This document shows, piece by piece, positions 6,860 through 7,568 of a stretch of DNA of 7,568 nucleotides (its first letter is position 1; the number at the start of each line of letters is the position of its first letter). Made by a program: the position numbers and the translations under genes. The DNA lies in contig QNXT01000013.1 in assembly GCA_003973505.1 (NCBI GenBank), forward strand, positions 1 through 7,568. The letters are read 5' to 3'. The notes below the pieces were generated by a model, which was not told the DNA's origin, made no database searches, and worked only from the letters and a program-made list of their open reading frames with translations. The stretch is from Bacteroidota bacterium (GTDB lineage Bacteria > Bacteroidota > Bacteroidia > Bacteroidales > UBA1556).

Positions 6860-7155
6860 GTTTGAATCTTTTTTCTGATTGTACCTTATCAGTCTCTATT
6901 AAAAATTGATATTTTTTGAAAGTCATAGTGTTAATCATCGTTAAACCCTTGAGTATCTATATTCTTTCTTTGTGAACCTTTGCGTCTTCTTTGTGAATCT
7001 TTGTGGTATAACCAAATTATAAATAATTATTACACAGAGTTACATGGAGTAGCACAAAGTAACACAAACCTGTCTTCCGAAGGTAGAGATCAAAAACAGG
7101 TATTGCAAACCCGTATTATTACTATGTTTCATTATACTGATTAGTAACTTTTGAT
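6860..7155. other. Gene-free intergenic stretch
   Basis: No credible reading frame is seen on either strand between the FKBP terminator and the ferredoxin stop codon. Its left third is plain AT-rich sequence with no recognised signal apart from a weak 5-bp hairpin at 6875-6892. The middle holds the CTTTGTG-type repeat. The right part (7069-7155) has only a 6-bp inverted pair ACCTGT/ACAGGT at 7068-7073 and 7096-7101. The ferredoxin gene has no close canonical terminator here. Confidence 0.6.
6968..7068. repeat. Degenerate inverted repeat, CTTTGTG type
   Basis: The left arm (about 6968-7008) reiterates CTTTGTG-like units: CTTTGTGAAC, CTTTGCG, CTTTGTGAAT, CTTTGTGG. The right arm (about 7030-7068) carries the complementary set: ACACAGAG, ACATGGAG, CACAAAG, ACACAAA. 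When the right arm is reverse-complemented, it aligns with the left arm at roughly two-thirds of positions, around an AT-rich centre of about 20 bp. From general recollection, such 'ctttgtg...cacaaag' elements are scattered between genes in many Bacteroidota and other environmental genomes. The copy looks decayed. No transposase is adjacent and the function is unknown. Confidence 0.65.
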
Positions 7156-7350
7156 TTATTCCTCAGTAAACTGAATTACCTCAACAGGACAATCTTCAGC
7201 TGCCTCACGAATATCGGCATCATATAAACTAGGGTCAATTCCTTTAATAACTTCCGAAACTTCATCAATCTCGAATACATCGGGGGCGGTAGCTTCACAT
7301 AGGCCACAAGAAGTACATCCTTCTTCTACCCAAACTTTTGTAATTTTCAT
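7156..7350 (-). CDS. Ferredoxin, single [4Fe-4S] cluster
   Basis: This 64-residue cytosolic electron carrier has ligands Cys12, Cys15 and Cys18 in CTSCGLC and Cys54 in DCPVEVI, the pattern of one-cluster bacterial ferredoxins (about 60 residues). The residue that would be the fourth cysteine of a first CxxCxxCxxxC motif is Ala22 (CEATAPDVFEI). The second cluster motif of two-cluster ferredoxins is absent, so only one cluster can bind. The protein is acidic overall, as is usual for ferredoxins. No redox partner gene lies beside it, so the electron donor and acceptor are unknown. A TATCTTTG promoter box and a palindrome lie upstream, and it is likely transcribed alone. The nearest good terminator for its transcript is the bidirectional hairpin near 6831-6854. 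Confidence 0.94.
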   Translation of the reverse strand: MKITKVWVEEGCTSCGLCEATAPDVFEIDEVSEVIKGIDPSLYDADIREAAEDCPVEVIQFTEE

Positions 7351-7386
7351 AATATATTGTTTAATGTCTTAATAACTAATTTGTTA

Positions 7387-7405
7387 AAATAAGCTTAGCT
7401 TATTT
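7387..7405. promoter_or_regulatory. Perfect palindrome in the ferredoxin leader, possible operator
   Basis: AAATAAGCT, one T, then AGCTTATTT form a perfect inverted repeat with 9-bp arms. It sits 37 bp upstream of the ferredoxin ATG and just downstream of the candidate -7 box at 7413-7420, so it would cover the transcription start. The 1-nt centre suits a dimeric DNA-binding protein better than an RNA hairpin. No regulator can be named. Confidence 0.45.
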
Positions 7406-7412
7406 ATTATAG

Positions 7413-7420
7413 CAAAGATA
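7413..7420 (-). promoter_or_regulatory. Candidate -7 box for the ferredoxin gene
   Basis: Minus-strand TATCTTTG matches TAnnTTTG and lies about 62 bp before the ferredoxin ATG. At the standard spacing upstream the sequence is only AT-rich, with no clear TTTG, so the -33 element is weak or absent. Confidence 0.45.
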
Positions 7421-7478
7421 GACCTTATTAAGAATGAATTTACATAAGGTGATATATGTTAGAATGGAAGTTTAAATA

Positions 7479-7568
7479 TTATTCTTTTGTTGGACTTAAA
7501 TGGCTAAGCAAAAATGAATAGAAGAAAGCAATAAAAATAACTCCTGCTTGTGTGTTAAACATGGATTC
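7479..7568 (-). CDS. C-terminal tail of a membrane protein entering from the right edge (partial)
   Basis: Reading the minus strand from the window edge, 29 sense codons run in one frame to a TAA at 7479-7481. The peptide begins ESMFNTQAGVIFIAFFYSF and ends LSHLSPTKE. It has one strongly hydrophobic segment and a short polar tail, as expected for the last membrane helix of a polytopic protein. From memory, the E-S-M-x-N/E-x-Q-x-G-x-x-F-x-A-F-F pattern resembles the C-terminus of Bacteroidota O-antigen ligase/polymerase (Wzy_C-like) proteins, but 29 residues are too few to assign a function. The in-frame ATG at the third codon could also start a 27-residue peptide; I prefer continuation from outside the window. 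The gene lies upstream of, and in the same direction as, the ferredoxin, with about 128 bp between them. Confidence 0.55.
   Translation of the reverse strand, partial: ESMFNTQAGVIFIAFFYSFLLSHLSPTKE

Noticed and set aside
6875..6892. Small inverted repeat CTGAT/ATCAG in the gap after the FKBP gene
   Set aside because: Five base pairs in AT-rich sequence is within chance expectation and it is not placed near a gene start.
7068..7101. Possible hairpin terminator for the ferredoxin gene (ACCTGT/ACAGGT)
   Set aside because: The stem is only 6 bp with a 22-nt loop and no T tract on the minus strand after it.

Overview
The base composition, the protein types and several promoter-like TAnnTTTG boxes point to a chromosomal segment from a member of the Bacteroidota, probably an environmental Bacteroidia lineage. 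The large fused PurL, a DUF748/AsmA-like protein, a SlyD-type FKBP and a one-cluster ferredoxin all fit this. There is little sign of Shine-Dalgarno sequences before the starts, which is also usual in this phylum. No rRNA, tRNA, transposase, phage gene or CRISPR array is visible. The window looks like ordinary housekeeping and accessory chromosome, and I see no convincing undescribed multi-gene system.

Layout. Positions 2-1615 (+) hold the C-terminal part of PurL (purine synthesis), which runs in from upstream and ends at a hairpin terminator. A palindromic intergenic repeat of the CGCAGATT kind (1686-1745) follows. Positions 1866-4046 (+) encode a 726-aa membrane-anchored DUF748/AsmA-like protein. 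It converges, with a single base between the stop codons, on a minus-strand gene (4048-4884) for a membrane-anchored DNA/RNA non-specific endonuclease. Upstream of the nuclease, separated by a terminator, is a minus-strand PLP enzyme of the Cys/Met metabolism family (4965-6149). It is divergent from a plus-strand SlyD-like peptidyl-prolyl isomerase with an acidic tail (6285-6824), and the two share a 135-bp promoter region. A strong terminator follows the isomerase. Then comes a gene-poor stretch of about 300 bp with a degenerate CTTTGTG-type inverted repeat, a minus-strand 64-aa ferredoxin (7156-7350), and finally the last 29 codons of a minus-strand gene that enters from the right edge (7479-7568). 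That fragment is hydrophobic and resembles the tail of a polytopic membrane protein, perhaps of the O-antigen ligase/polymerase type.

The genes do not form one pathway: almost every one has its own promoter or terminator. Points most worth a second look are the mixed active-site signature of the PLP enzyme, the 1-bp convergent junction, the two unrelated palindromic intergenic repeats, the 9-bp-arm palindrome in front of the ferredoxin, and the short membrane-protein tail at the right edge.
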